Positions 24,823-32,566 of a stretch of 40,388 nucleotides of DNA are shown one piece after another. The notes below the pieces were generated by a model, which did no database searches, was not told the origin of the DNA, and was given only the letters and a program-made list of their open reading frames with translations. Where the stretch lies: IMG/VR virus record IMGVR_UViG_3300049783_001949, positions 1 to 40,388 of that record, one strand, 5' to 3'. How positions within the stretch are numbered: the stretch's first letter is position 1; each line of letters begins with the position of its first letter. Made by a program: the position numbers and the translations under genes. Origin of the DNA: a virus.

Positions 24823-25119
24823 TCAATCACTCGGCCCAGGGCGCTTAACACCCGGCACTTGCGCATTGCCTGCAGCAACGTCTGCACCACGTCCAGTAAG
24901 TTTGGCAACCACTACACTTGCAACTTGATGTGTTTTGACCAAGCCTTGCTCTTCTAACCATGCCAGTTCGGTATGGATAAGATCGCGACCAGGATGATGT
25001 CCAAAGTCCGCCAGCGCTGTTTTTATAATCGAACTATTCAGGTCATAGCCTTGCGCCTCAGCAAGCAAGCGCAAAATCACAAGACGTCGATCTTCTTGTA
25101 TGTGCTTTTGATAATTCAT
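24823..25119 (-). CDS. Mu gp26-like protein
   Basis: A 98-residue protein with a winged-helix look (ILRLLAEAQGYDLNSSIIKTALADFGH...LAWLEEQGLVKTHQV...VAKLTGRGADVAAG). The family is known from Mu gp26 and relatives in this exact place. Its role is unclear. AAGGGG precedes ATG 25119, which overlaps the previous stop. Confidence 0.82.
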   Translation of the reverse strand: MNYQKHIQEDRRLVILRLLAEAQGYDLNSSIIKTALADFGHHPGRDLIHTELAWLEEQGLVKTHQVASVVVAKLTGRGADVAAGNAQVPGVKRPGPSD

Positions 25120-25529
25120 TTATCGTTCCCCTTATTTAAAAGGAATTCGTGAATCAGATTGAGGTTTCGGCTCATGCTACTCAGTTCACCCTGCATAGCG
25201 CTCATCGTATTAGCAACGCTGTTTACTTTTTCATGCACTGCCGCCATTTCTGAGTGGCCTGGCAAATGCGATAAATCTTTTTCTAATGAATCGACTCGAC
25301 GCTCTAATTCGTTTGTGCGACGATCAAATTTCTCCGACACCATATGAATGGTGTCTTCTACCAAGCCAATGTCCCGGTCAATTTTCTTATCTACTTCTTC
25401 AATTGACGCTTTTGTTGCGCGAGATCGATTGGTCCACCAAAGATAAATGGCCACACCTGCCATAAAGATCAGCTGCCCAAGGTCAAAGCCAAAGCGCACG
25501 GCATCCCAATTCACATCATTTACATTCAT
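25116..25529 (-). CDS. DUF2730 protein (Mu gp25-like)
   Basis: A 137-residue protein with one N-terminal membrane segment (GQLIFMAGVAIYLWW) followed by a long coiled coil. The plan matches the DUF2730/Mu gp25 family. Start ATG 25529 overlaps the previous stop (TAATG). It lies in the usual order gp25-gp26-gp27. Confidence 0.85.
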   Translation of the reverse strand: MNVNDVNWDAVRFGFDLGQLIFMAGVAIYLWWTNRSRATKASIEEVDKKIDRDIGLVEDTIHMVSEKFDRRTNELERRVDSLEKDLSHLPGHSEMAAVHEKVNSVANTMSAMQGELSSMSRNLNLIHEFLLNKGNDK

Positions 25530-25741
25530 TACAATCGCAGCCTTTCGTTTATTCCCTGGCACTCAACACAAAACACGGTTTTCACCGCAGCGCGTCGCTC
25601 TGGCGGTATAATCCCGCCGCAATCCTCACACGTGTCGCCACCTTCAATTTGACTGGCCATTTTTTGTCTATGCTTAGCCAAGGCATTCTCACGCTCGCGA
25701 TCTGCAAACTGCGCCGCTCTCTCAAAGTCGCTTTCATTCAC
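25529..25741 (-). CDS. TraR/DksA-type zinc-finger protein
   Basis: A 70-residue protein with CEDCGGIIPPERR and, 17 residues after the first pair, CVECQ, the four-cysteine zinc finger of the TraR/DksA family. Such small members bind the RNA polymerase secondary channel and mimic ppGpp/DksA effects. The start is GTG 25741, overlapping the Rz1 stop. It is common between lysis and head genes of Mu-like phages. Confidence 0.88.
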   Translation of the reverse strand: MNESDFERAAQFADRERENALAKHRQKMASQIEGGDTCEDCGGIIPPERRAAVKTVFCVECQGINERLRL

Positions 25742-25994
25742 AGTGTGTGCTTACCCATTTATCAATCTCGCCAATCCGTAGCCAACCGCTCCATGCCCAC
25801 TGGTGTAGCTTGCTGATGTACATCGCCACGTCTTCCTGACTGTATTCGTCTGAGGGGATCTGTGGCGCATCATCTACACCCAACAAACCTGCCGGCACTT
25901 GGCACATCACTGGCGTGGGCTGTACTGCAGGAACAATTTGGCCAGCACAGCCGACCAAACTCACAACTAACACAATCAGCAACAATCGCATCAT
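25734..25994 (-). CDS. Outer-membrane spanin lipoprotein (Rz1-like)
   Basis: An 86-residue lipoprotein: hydrophobic signal and lipobox LVGC with Cys16. It follows and overlaps the Rz-like gene by 4 bp. Together they would fuse inner and outer membranes in the last step of lysis. It is longer than lambda Rz1 and less proline-rich, so assignment rests mainly on lipobox and position. Confidence 0.78.
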   Translation of the reverse strand: MMRLLLIVLVVSLVGCAGQIVPAVQPTPVMCQVPAGLLGVDDAPQIPSDEYSQEDVAMYISKLHQWAWSGWLRIGEIDKWVSTHCE

Positions 25995-26365
25995 GGCAAA
26001 GACTCCAAGGTCTTTCGGAGCACCGGCGCAACAGGGCCATCATCAGATTCTGGTGATTCACTAATGGATTGTTGCTGCAGGGTGTAACTGCGTTGGCGCT
26101 CATTGAGCACCGCCTGCAAATGCCGCACAGATTCGTCGGCAGACTTTTGCAATTCAGCTAAGCGATCGGCGCGGCTCTTATTTGCCAACGCGGCGTCTCG
26201 CCACTGATCACGCTCGGCAATTAATGAGCCTAGCTTTTGGTCTTTGGCTTGAACAAGATCCTGCAAACTACCAGTCCGCCAGCCGTGGTAAAGCAGCCCA
26301 CCTAGCGCCAACAAAATAGCAACCACGGTACTGTTGCCTAGCGCGGCACCTATAATGCGTAGCAT
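25991..26365 (-). CDS. Inner-membrane spanin (Rz-like)
   Basis: A 124-residue protein with one N-terminal membrane anchor (VVAILLALGGLLYHGW) and a periplasmic coiled coil (DQKLGSLIAERDQWRDAALANKSRADRLAELQ), the plan of Rz. ATG 26365 is preceded by GGGAG; it overlaps the end of the endolysin gene by 16 bp. Confidence 0.83.
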   Translation of the reverse strand: MLRIIGAALGNSTVVAILLALGGLLYHGWRTGSLQDLVQAKDQKLGSLIAERDQWRDAALANKSRADRLAELQKSADESVRHLQAVLNERQRSYTLQQQSISESPESDDGPVAPVLRKTLESLP

Positions 26366-26997
26366 GTGGATGCTCCCGGCCAACCGGCAGCGATATAGCG
26401 CGGCTCAAGGTCGTTTAAAATACGATTAACGTAGTGACGGTTTTCTTTAAACGCAGAAGCGGATCGAGTAGAAAAGCTCTCCACGGAACCCCACCAAACA
26501 TCAGGACAATGACCTGCGTTCTCAGCCTGCCGCCGGTCGCGTGTTATCCACCCTGGGCCACCGTTGTAGCCGCTCAAGGTAAACGCCCACTTGTCACACT
26601 CAGGAATATCCCTCGCGTGCCACGGCTTCACACGCTCAACAATGTGGCGGTCATATCGCACCATTGCCCGCATCGCCCAAACGGGGGAATACGGGGTAGC
26701 GTCGCCAAGATCGGAATAGATTTCAGAAATCCATTTTGCTGTGGCAGGAGTGAACTGGGTTAAGCCTACTGCGTAAGGACTTTTAGCATCAGAACGCCAA
26801 GAACTTTCTTGATGAATTTGCGCCGCAAATAATGCGACAGGCGCCGCAAGCCCCATCTCTTGCTGGCTGATGCGGGTAAGATCTCGTCGGTAATGATCGG
26901 CGCGCTCAGGTATTTGCGCATAGGCAGACAGACATAAAAATAAAGCTAATATAATTAGCGCGGCAAACGTGATATTAAAAACCCGCGACCACGTCAT
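26350..26997 (-). CDS. Endolysin, lytic transglycosylase with N-terminal signal
   Basis: A 215-residue muramidase of the soluble lytic transglycosylase type: catalytic Glu64 in IHQESSWR, followed by SPYAVGLTQFTPATAKW and LSGYNGGPGW. Residues 7-24 are hydrophobic and end in AYA-Q, so export by the host Sec system or a signal-anchor release is likely. It cleaves the glycan backbone of peptidoglycan. Overlaps the holin gene by 4 bp. Confidence 0.92.
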   Translation of the reverse strand: MTWSRVFNITFAALIILALFLCLSAYAQIPERADHYRRDLTRISQQEMGLAAPVALFAAQIHQESSWRSDAKSPYAVGLTQFTPATAKWISEIYSDLGDATPYSPVWAMRAMVRYDRHIVERVKPWHARDIPECDKWAFTLSGYNGGPGWITRDRRQAENAGHCPDVWWGSVESFSTRSASAFKENRHYVNRILNDLEPRYIAAGWPGASTCYAL

Positions 26998-27299
26998 ACG
27001 CCAAGCCCCAGCGCCAAGATTGAAGCAGCAATAATAATTGCGCGGCGAATCATTGCCGCCGCTAAGGCATGTACCTGCGACGTCGTTAGCGTGCTGGTAA
27101 TTAATGCGTGCGGGCGGCAGTAATGGAATACCGATCTATCAATCCAATACCCGAGGTAAGCACCTAGCGACAGCTTAGTCAGAGACCACACCAGCACGCC
27201 TATTTGGTATGGCGCAACAAAGGCAATAATGCAGGTAAAAACCAAAGCCAAAAACAGCCAAGGCCAAATACGCAATTTGTCAGTTACATGAGATATCAC
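26994..27299 (-). CDS. Putative holin
   Basis: A 101-residue protein with three hydrophobic segments (WPWLFLALVFTCIIAFVA, IGVLVWSLTKLSLGAYLGYWI, AIIIAASILALGLGV). The LGAYLGYWIDRSVFHYCRPH motif is common in holins of Mu-like and related phages. It is the first gene of the lysis operon, about 65 bp after a candidate late promoter site. Confidence 0.82.
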   Translation of the reverse strand: MISHVTDKLRIWPWLFLALVFTCIIAFVAPYQIGVLVWSLTKLSLGAYLGYWIDRSVFHYCRPHALITSTLTTSQVHALAAAMIRRAIIIAASILALGLGV

Positions 27300-27467
27300 C
27301 TCAAGTCTCCATTCGTTAAATATGATTACGATGCAGACTTGAGATTAAAGATTTAGAAGGGATTAAATCAGGTGAAGCGCTTCATCTGTTGGGGTGTTTT
27401 GCGGAGAGTGGTTGGCATAGTAGCGGGGAATGAGTGGGCCGTAAAGTGGCCCACTATTGCACGGCGA
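27300..27467 (-). promoter_or_regulatory. Lysis-operon control region (P_lys position)
   Basis: This 168-bp gap separates the membrane-protein gene at 27468 from the holin gene. It holds the late-activator candidate site (27365-27384) and a hairpin AGTGGGCC/GGCCCACT (27433-27440, 27448-27455) just past the upstream stop. A possible -10, TAAATC, lies 17 bases past the palindrome on the minus strand. Mu has the C-dependent P_lys here. Confidence 0.6.
27365..27384 (-). promoter_or_regulatory. Candidate late-activator binding site, lysis operon
   Basis: The minus strand reads TGAAGCGCTTCACCTGATTT. The first 12 bases are a perfect palindrome. It matches the head-operon site at 18 of 20 positions, including asymmetric bases beyond the palindrome. 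It lies next to the operon that late activation should switch on. Confidence 0.7.
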
Positions 27468-27983
27468 TTATTTGGTCGTGTTCACAATACGATTAAACTG
27501 CTTGCGCTTAAAGGTTCTGGCTCTCACGAGTTTCCCGTCATTTTCAAATTGTATGCCTAGCTCGTCGCCATTCACGCTAAAACTAAAGACTCTATTCGGT
27601 TCTGTTATTGAAATTATTTTATGGTCTAACAACACATGATTTGAGTCATCAAGTGAACAGCTGTAGTACATATCCGGATCTTGATGTCCCGTAGAATAAT
27701 TAATTAAATACAACGTTCCAGATTTCATTGGCTTTGACTGTACGCTTTCTAGCGATACGTCAGCTGCCACAGCTGCAGCAGCCTTACAAAGATGCAAAGT
27801 ATCAAACTGACCTTTGTCTCCCTTGTTACCGCCGCCGATAAAAATAATTGCGGAAATTAAAGTGGCTAGTGCCAAGCCAATGCCACCGATAATTCGCAAC
27901 ACAATATTTCGCCCAAACAGCAGCACCAAAAGCATAAAGAATACTAGAACAACCAGAATAGTTAACACCGCGCTTATCTCCAT
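27468..27983 (-). CDS. Membrane-anchored protein of unknown function
   Basis: A 171-residue protein with two N-terminal membrane segments (VLTILVVLVFFMLLVLLF and GGIGLALATLISAIIFIGG) and an about 115-residue outer domain with paired cysteines (LCKAAAAVAAD..., YYSCSLDD). It follows the late activator by 6 bp and is ahead of the lysis promoter. I do not recognise it; an exclusion or lysis-timing role would be a guess. Confidence 0.7.
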   Translation of the reverse strand: MEISAVLTILVVLVFFMLLVLLFGRNIVLRIIGGIGLALATLISAIIFIGGGNKGDKGQFDTLHLCKAAAAVAADVSLESVQSKPMKSGTLYLINYSTGHQDPDMYYSCSLDDSNHVLLDHKIISITEPNRVFSFSVNGDELGIQFENDGKLVRARTFKRKQFNRIVNTTK

Positions 27984-27989
27984 ATTTGT

Positions 27990-28376
27990 TTATAGCAAAT
28001 CCTGCTGCGGCGATTCTTCCTCTTCGCCGCATGCAAGTATCGCGTAAATCTGCCGCTCTGTTAAGCCATGCGACAAAGCCAGTTTTTTGGTACTCGCACC
28101 ACCAGCGCGTTGCGCTCTAATGCTTGCGTCTCGTACAGCGCGCACGGCGGCAATGCAGCGCGGCAATAGCAGCTGCTCGCCACCAAATCGTTCTGCTAAC
28201 GCAAAGCCATTATGATGACCTAGCATCGCAACAACAGGGTGTTCGGGTGTTATAGCTTCGGGGATATAAAGACGAGTACCGCCAAGATGTTCTACCAGGC
28301 GCAGAGTCGCATCGATACCAATTACATCGATCACGTCACTCAGGCTGCCGGGCAGCTGTTGAACATCAAGCCTCAC
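27990..28376 (-). CDS. Mor/C-type late transcription activator
   Basis: A 128-residue protein of the Mor/C family: N-terminal dimer part (SLSDVIDVIGIDATLRLVEHLGGTRLYIP) and C-terminal helix-turn-helix (GGASTKKLALSHGLTERQIYAILA). Mu Mor and C bind as dimers and recruit RNA polymerase at middle and late promoters. Only one such gene is present. I prefer GTG 28376, with GGGGAAG just upstream, over TTG codons farther up. Likely targets are the repeated sites at 27365 and 18138. Confidence 0.9.
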   Translation of the reverse strand: MRLDVQQLPGSLSDVIDVIGIDATLRLVEHLGGTRLYIPEAITPEHPVVAMLGHHNGFALAERFGGEQLLLPRCIAAVRAVRDASIRAQRAGGASTKKLALSHGLTERQIYAILACGEEEESPQQDLL

Positions 28377-28464
28377 TGGCTTCCCCGTGATTGATGCGCA
28401 CAATAGACCAGGCAAAAAAGCAGCCGAGGATCTCTACCACTGAAAGCACAAAAATTAGGTCCAT
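28366..28464 (-). CDS. 32-aa single-pass membrane microprotein
   Basis: ATG 28464 follows AAGGAAGG and overlaps the end of the gemA frame; TGA ends inside the start of the Mor gene. The product (MDLIFVLSVVEILGCFFAWS..., polar tail) is one membrane helix with a short tail. Strong ribosome-binding site and tight packing support it. Confidence 0.55.
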   Translation of the reverse strand: MDLIFVLSVVEILGCFFAWSIVRINHGEASEA

Positions 28465-28895
28465 GATTCCTTCCTTCTTTTGCGTTCTTGGTCGTACCAA
28501 AGCGCAGCGACTATGCGGTTGAGCTGATCTGGCTTGCACCACACCAGCTTCTCAACTTTGCAGATGCGCTTAGCCAGTGCATCGCCGTATGCTTCATCGC
28601 GGCCTTCCGCGTGGAGCTGGGCGCGAACCTTGGCGATTTGCGCAGCAGTCGCTTTAGAGGGATTAGGGCGATAGGTTGGCGATTCAAAACCAAGACGTCT
28701 CATGTGATCTAGCACCGCAGCGCGGCCGCTGGCATCCAGCTTTGCAGCGCTGCGCACACGGGCGACGGCCCATAGCATTGAACGGTATGGGCTGTCTGGG
28801 TCTTTATCTTTCGTATCCAGACCGAGCTTATTCGCGCCCATATGGATTTTGCCCAGCTCAATGCCGCGACGATCGCGTGTGGGTTTGTTAGCCAT
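28455..28895 (-). CDS. gemA: GemA-like regulatory protein (DUF1018, Mu gp16)
   Basis: A 146-residue DUF1018 protein: KIHMGANKLGLD...YRSMLWAVARVRSAAKLDASGRAAVLDHMRRLGF is the family signature. In Mu GemA alters host gene expression and DNA topology. It ends the overlapped early/middle series and precedes the late activator. Confidence 0.9.
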   Translation of the reverse strand: MANKPTRDRRGIELGKIHMGANKLGLDTKDKDPDSPYRSMLWAVARVRSAAKLDASGRAAVLDHMRRLGFESPTYRPNPSKATAAQIAKVRAQLHAEGRDEAYGDALAKRICKVEKLVWCKPDQLNRIVAALWYDQERKRRKESWT

Positions 28896-29322
28896 TGTCT
28901 TTCACCGGCTCGGCCACTAACTCTAGACCGTCGATCTTTTTGAACTGGCGGACTAAGCTGGCAGCGGTTTTGAAATCGGGGTTCCAAAATTCAATAACTT
29001 TATCTATGTTCGGAAAAACACGCTTCGCTTCACGTACTCCAAAGGTTTTAATCAACTCCTTTTTCTTGCTTGGGGGGTATACCGCTCGTGTCTGACGACG
29101 CCACACTTGCTTAACGATGGGATCGTACACAGGGTCTTTGTTGCTGGTCATCCACAAGCCTTTCCAGGAGCCGTCGATGTAAACCACCAATGCAAACGCA
29201 TTTTCGCTTACACGCTCTTTAGCCACCGATATTTGATGCCCGCTTAAAGTGAATTTAACCTGCGCAAAAAGCCGTGTTAATCGCTCTTCAATGTCTGCCC
29301 ACTGTTCTTTACTAATGCTCAT
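28888..29322 (-). CDS. Conserved-looking Mu-like phage protein, unknown function
   Basis: A 144-residue mixed alpha/beta protein (WADIEERLTRLFAQVKFTLSGHQISVAKERV..., SLVRQFKKIDGLELV). It has a start overlapping the previous stop. The arrangement before gemA recalls hypothetical proteins of B3-like phages. I recognise no domain. Confidence 0.7.
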   Translation of the reverse strand: MSISKEQWADIEERLTRLFAQVKFTLSGHQISVAKERVSENAFALVVYIDGSWKGLWMTSNKDPVYDPIVKQVWRRQTRAVYPPSKKKELIKTFGVREAKRVFPNIDKVIEFWNPDFKTAASLVRQFKKIDGLELVAEPVKDNG

Positions 29323-29581
29323 TGGTGCTTGCCTCCCACACCAGCCTGCAGTCGGTGTCGTAGTAATACTCGCTGAATGATTTACCCTTGTGCGTGCGCA
29401 AAACTGCGTGCGGGAAAAGCGTGTTCAACTGTTGGTGGTAGCGAAGCTGGATCGAGACCACGTGTTCAGTGGCCGTCAGCTTTTCAACCTTGATACCAGC
29501 CTTATTGATCATCGAATACAGCGGCTGAATCAGTTGATACAAACGCATCGATATCGCTATGTTGTGCTCGCCGGCTGTCAT
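29312..29581 (-). CDS. Hypothetical early/middle protein
   Basis: An 89-residue protein without a recognised motif. The N-terminal half is helical (ISMRLYQLIQPLYSMINKAG) and the C-terminal half beta-rich. It overlaps both neighbours by a few bases, which supports expression in the early series. Confidence 0.65.
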   Translation of the reverse strand: MTAGEHNIAISMRLYQLIQPLYSMINKAGIKVEKLTATEHVVSIQLRYHQQLNTLFPHAVLRTHKGKSFSEYYYDTDCRLVWEASTNEH

Positions 29582-30195
29582 AGCGCTGCAATGTCCAACG
29601 CGAGAATGCGATACTGATCGGAGTCACCAACCCGTTTGTAAAATCGTACATAGGCCGTGGCACCGACCGACTGAATAGAATCTTTAAGGGCCTCCATCGC
29701 ACGTTTCCAGCCTTCGTCATTAATCTCTAAGCGCAGCAGATCTAATACCGCAGCGGTTTTAAGCTGACCTTTGCCATTTGTGCGAAAAGCCCGATCAACC
29801 AAAACTTTAATGTTGTCGTTAGCGCCTTCGCTCCAGCGGATGATGCAGTCATTGATTAGCTCGCGGGCCGCTTCCAACTCTTCGGTAAACGCCAGCTGCT
29901 CAGCATAGGTACGAATGACTTTGTAGCTGCCGTCGTAAGTGCTAATGCTGACGTTGCCTTTTTTACCACCAAGCTTTACGTCATATTTCTCAGCAGCAAT
30001 AGAAACCAAATCGGCAATGTCGTTAAGTGCTCTGCACTTAAACGCTTTGATTTGGTCGTGCAGCTTTTCAGCTTCTTGCGCCAGTCCAAATGCAATGTCA
30101 TCACGCAACTTGTCGTGCTCACGCACCTGAGCAAGTGGGATAAGATGGCCCGCCGCATTGCGGAGGTAGCCTTCTGGGATAGTGTCAGTGTTCAT
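29578..30195 (-). CDS. DUF3164 family protein
   Basis: A 205-residue protein of the DUF3164 family seen in Mu-like early regions: GYLRNAAGHLIPLAQVREHDKLRDD at the start, KGNVSISTYDGSYKV, and the C-terminal RFYKRVGDSDQYRILALDIAAL. Its biochemical role is not established. It overlaps the preceding gene by 11 bp. Confidence 0.85.
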   Translation of the reverse strand: MNTDTIPEGYLRNAAGHLIPLAQVREHDKLRDDIAFGLAQEAEKLHDQIKAFKCRALNDIADLVSIAAEKYDVKLGGKKGNVSISTYDGSYKVIRTYAEQLAFTEELEAARELINDCIIRWSEGANDNIKVLVDRAFRTNGKGQLKTAAVLDLLRLEINDEGWKRAMEALKDSIQSVGATAYVRFYKRVGDSDQYRILALDIAAL

Positions 30196-30466
30196 GGTTT
30201 TCTCCAGCGTTAAATGTAGGCCGCATTCGGCGGTGGCGACTATGAGTTTTAGGCATTGGCATCAAACCCGCTTTTCGTAAATCCGAGGCCCTTTGCATAA
30301 CCGTGTGTATCGTTCTGCCAATAGCAAAACTAACCTGTTCCGGTCCCAGCTTTTCGTAGTACTCGATCAAATACTTTTGATCTGAAGTAATCCAAGGTTG
30401 GCCATGCTTGTGGTGATACTCAGGGTGGTAATTCATTCGGCCATATCTGTCATAAGTAACTTTCAT
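30185..30466 (-). CDS. Small Myb/SANT-like DNA-binding protein
   Basis: A 93-residue basic protein with a helix-turn-helix-like middle (WITSDQKYLIEYYEKLGPEQVSFAIGRTIHTVMQRASDLRKAG), recalling Myb/SANT-type domains. It is in the overlapped early series. DNA binding is inferred. Confidence 0.68.
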   Translation of the reverse strand: MKVTYDRYGRMNYHPEYHHKHGQPWITSDQKYLIEYYEKLGPEQVSFAIGRTIHTVMQRASDLRKAGLMPMPKTHSRHRRMRPTFNAGENHEH

Positions 30467-30807
30467 GTTGGCAACCTCAGCTGCCCACGCAGATCCGGCA
30501 ATGATTCACGCCGCATGGCGGCAACTTGTTCTAGCGAGCACATGGCTCGATCAAATAAATACTTACAGCAACGAACCAGCTCATCTTCATCACTTGCCAT
30601 GTAATAGCCAGAGCCTGGGTGAGCACAAACGTGCAGACCCGCCTTGCGTAGCTCTACAACAGCAGCCCTAACAGCGCGCTCATCGCCTGCTGATACCAGC
30701 ATTGAATCTGCAATCTCTTGCGCCAGCTTCGTCACGGTCACACCGTTTTCTTCACCGATATGACGACTCAACACATGCAAAACGCGGTCAGGGCTGATTT
30801 GACTCAT
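30463..30807 (-). CDS. Winged-helix early protein
   Basis: A 114-residue protein with a winged-helix pattern (VLHVLSRHIGEENGVTVTKLAQEIA...ERAVRAAVVELRKAGLHVCAHPGSGYYMASDEDEL). The ATG overlaps the previous stop. It is probably a regulator, target unknown. Confidence 0.7.
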   Translation of the reverse strand: MSQISPDRVLHVLSRHIGEENGVTVTKLAQEIADSMLVSAGDERAVRAAVVELRKAGLHVCAHPGSGYYMASDEDELVRCCKYLFDRAMCSLEQVAAMRRESLPDLRGQLRLPT

Positions 30808-31046
30808 GACATTTGTCCTCGCTCTTTTACTCGCAGTACATATACCGGCCGTTCGTTCTCGCAGCGGCCAACCATAATGATCTGGTCGCGCACAATCAGC
30901 TTGCAGACAGCAGACTGAATCGCGTCAAATTCCAAACCCATTTCCAAAGCTAAAGCTGTGGTACCCATCGGCCGATCTTTTTCTTTCAACACGTCGAGGA
31001 TCTGAAAGCAGAGTTTGTCTAAATAGTTGTCGTCGTTATCAATCAT
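30804..31046 (-). CDS. Small winged-helix protein
   Basis: An 80-residue protein with a winged-helix pattern (LCFQILDVLKEKDRPMGTTALALEMGLEFDAIQSAVCKLIVRDQIIMVG). Start ATG 31046 overlaps the previous stop in ATGA; an ATG five codons farther up is less likely. It is a second winged helix next to 30463. Confidence 0.68.
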   Translation of the reverse strand: MIDNDDNYLDKLCFQILDVLKEKDRPMGTTALALEMGLEFDAIQSAVCKLIVRDQIIMVGRCENERPVYVLRVKERGQMS

Positions 31047-31267
31047 GGCTCTAGGCTCCATACTTCAACCTCGCCATCAAAGCTGGTTAGTCTGAAATGC
31101 ATTCCCAAGCAATGTGGACAAGTCACAACTGAATCCCAAGGTTCGCCATCTTCTGGCGGCTGCAGTGCGAGCAAACTCACGCAACAATCTGGACAGGAGT
31201 AATGCAACATCGGTAGTTGCTCGGCTTGGGCACAACGCATTAAGTGAGTTAGGTTATCGACTAGCAT
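31043..31267 (-). CDS. Zinc-ribbon protein
   Basis: A 74-residue protein with CPDC and CPHC pairs 26 residues apart, a zinc ribbon. It differs from Com in spacing. GGAGGG precedes ATG 31267. Role unknown; it may regulate or bind nucleic acid. Confidence 0.7.
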   Translation of the reverse strand: MLVDNLTHLMRCAQAEQLPMLHYSCPDCCVSLLALQPPEDGEPWDSVVTCPHCLGMHFRLTSFDGEVEVWSLEP

Positions 31268-31590
31268 GTACGCGCCCTCCGCGTGAAATCGCTTTTACGT
31301 GAGCGCTTTGGGCGGCAGTGGTGGCGCAGGGGTTCTATGGCTGTACCATTGCGGTGTGGCAGCTCGTCGACCTCAGCTTCTACACGATCCACTTCAAAGC
31401 CGATCGCATCCAAACGGGCTTGTACTGCACGCTGCGCAGGCAGCAGTGGGCGAAACTGATCTTCGTATTTAATTTCATACCGCGCAGGTGCTGCGAGATA
31501 TTGCTCGAAGGTCACGCCGTGGGACTGCAAGCCGAGTCGAATAAAACGCTCAGCGTAGTGACTAATGTAATTGGGGTGATACATGCTCAT
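31261..31590 (-). CDS. Hypothetical early protein
   Basis: A 109-residue protein. The first part (YHPNYISHYAERFIRLGLQSHGVTFEQYLAAP) suggests a short helical domain. The C-terminus is basic. Start ATG 31590 follows GGGAGG and overlaps the preceding stop; the longer frame above it has no such site. Confidence 0.65.
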   Translation of the reverse strand: MSMYHPNYISHYAERFIRLGLQSHGVTFEQYLAAPARYEIKYEDQFRPLLPAQRAVQARLDAIGFEVDRVEAEVDELPHRNGTAIEPLRHHCRPKRSRKSDFTRRARTC

Positions 31591-31934
31591 GACCGCCTCC
31601 CTTCCAGTTTGCTGTTTGCACATCCGGCGCGGCAGGCTCTAAACAGGCGCACTCGCATCGGGTTGATTGGGGCAAAAGGTTTGCGCTGGTGATCCATGCA
31701 CTGGTTGGACGGGATCTCGCCTAGTACGGGGCAAAATACGGTCTCGCCCATGTAGGCACCGCGCACACGCTTTTCTACTTGAGCAACGTCGCCAAGGTAT
31801 TTGTCGTTGAGTACTTGGCTGACAACGGCAGGGCTGTAACCAATTTCTTTTGCTACGGTGCGCTGGCCTTTATCTGCCACTTGTTCACGCAGGGCTAAGA
31901 TCCATGCTGGGTCGCTAATGAGGTGGGCGTTCAT
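31587..31934 (-). CDS. Helix-turn-helix early protein with cysteine-rich tail
   Basis: A 115-residue protein with an XRE/LacI-like helix-turn-helix (GQRTVAKEIGYSPAVVSQVLNDKY) followed by a Cys-containing tail. Homologues are common beside MuB in Mu-like phages. Start ATG 31934 overlaps the previous stop. Confidence 0.75.
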   Translation of the reverse strand: MNAHLISDPAWILALREQVADKGQRTVAKEIGYSPAVVSQVLNDKYLGDVAQVEKRVRGAYMGETVFCPVLGEIPSNQCMDHQRKPFAPINPMRVRLFRACRAGCANSKLEGRRS

Positions 31935-32566
31935 GCTTCACCTCCTTGCGACTCGCGCTGCCATACGACCTTGTTTAAGTTGGCATCAAAGAGACTTTTA
32001 GTGCGTTGGATTTGTGGCGGCTTAGGGCCAGTCCATTTGGATGGCAACAAGCGGTAGCGCGAGCGAATTGATCCACGCCCTTGTCGTACAACAACCAAGT
32101 ACTTCGCATGGGACAATATCTTGCAGTACTCTTTGGCGCTGGCTTCAGACACTAAGTAACCGTCAGCATTAATCACCGAGACAAGTTCGAGCCAGTCGAA
32201 CTCACCAAGGGTTTTCATGCTGCGCCACATGCACTCACGGCCTAAGCCTTGGATGACTTTGCTGCCGTCTTTGCGCAGGCGCGGGGTTTCTACGCCCGTG
32301 TTTTTAATTAAGGTATAGGTCGACTCAACACAAACACCGCGATGCTTAGGCACTTTTTCAACACTTAAGTAATTAGCGTTTAAAAGGCGTTCTAAATAGC
32401 TGTTAACGGTATGATCATTCACCTCGACCTTTTTGTTTACATAGCAAACCAACTGAGCCTGGGTGAAATTCAGCAGTTCACGTATGGCGCGCCAAATAGC
32501 ATCTTGGGTACCGTACTGCCCAATACTGGCTGGCTTGCGCCCCATGCCCTTTGCAGCGACTGTCAT
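31931..32566 (-). CDS. Double winged-helix early protein
   Basis: A 211-residue protein with two similar winged-helix-like halves (AIWRAIRELLNFTQAQLVCYVNK... and CMWRSMKTLGEFDWLELVSVINADGYLVSEASAKEYCKIL). A basic C-terminus follows. It lies directly after MuB. Its function is unknown; DNA binding is likely. Confidence 0.72.
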   Translation of the reverse strand: MTVAAKGMGRKPASIGQYGTQDAIWRAIRELLNFTQAQLVCYVNKKVEVNDHTVNSYLERLLNANYLSVEKVPKHRGVCVESTYTLIKNTGVETPRLRKDGSKVIQGLGRECMWRSMKTLGEFDWLELVSVINADGYLVSEASAKEYCKILSHAKYLVVVRQGRGSIRSRYRLLPSKWTGPKPPQIQRTKSLFDANLNKVVWQRESQGGEA

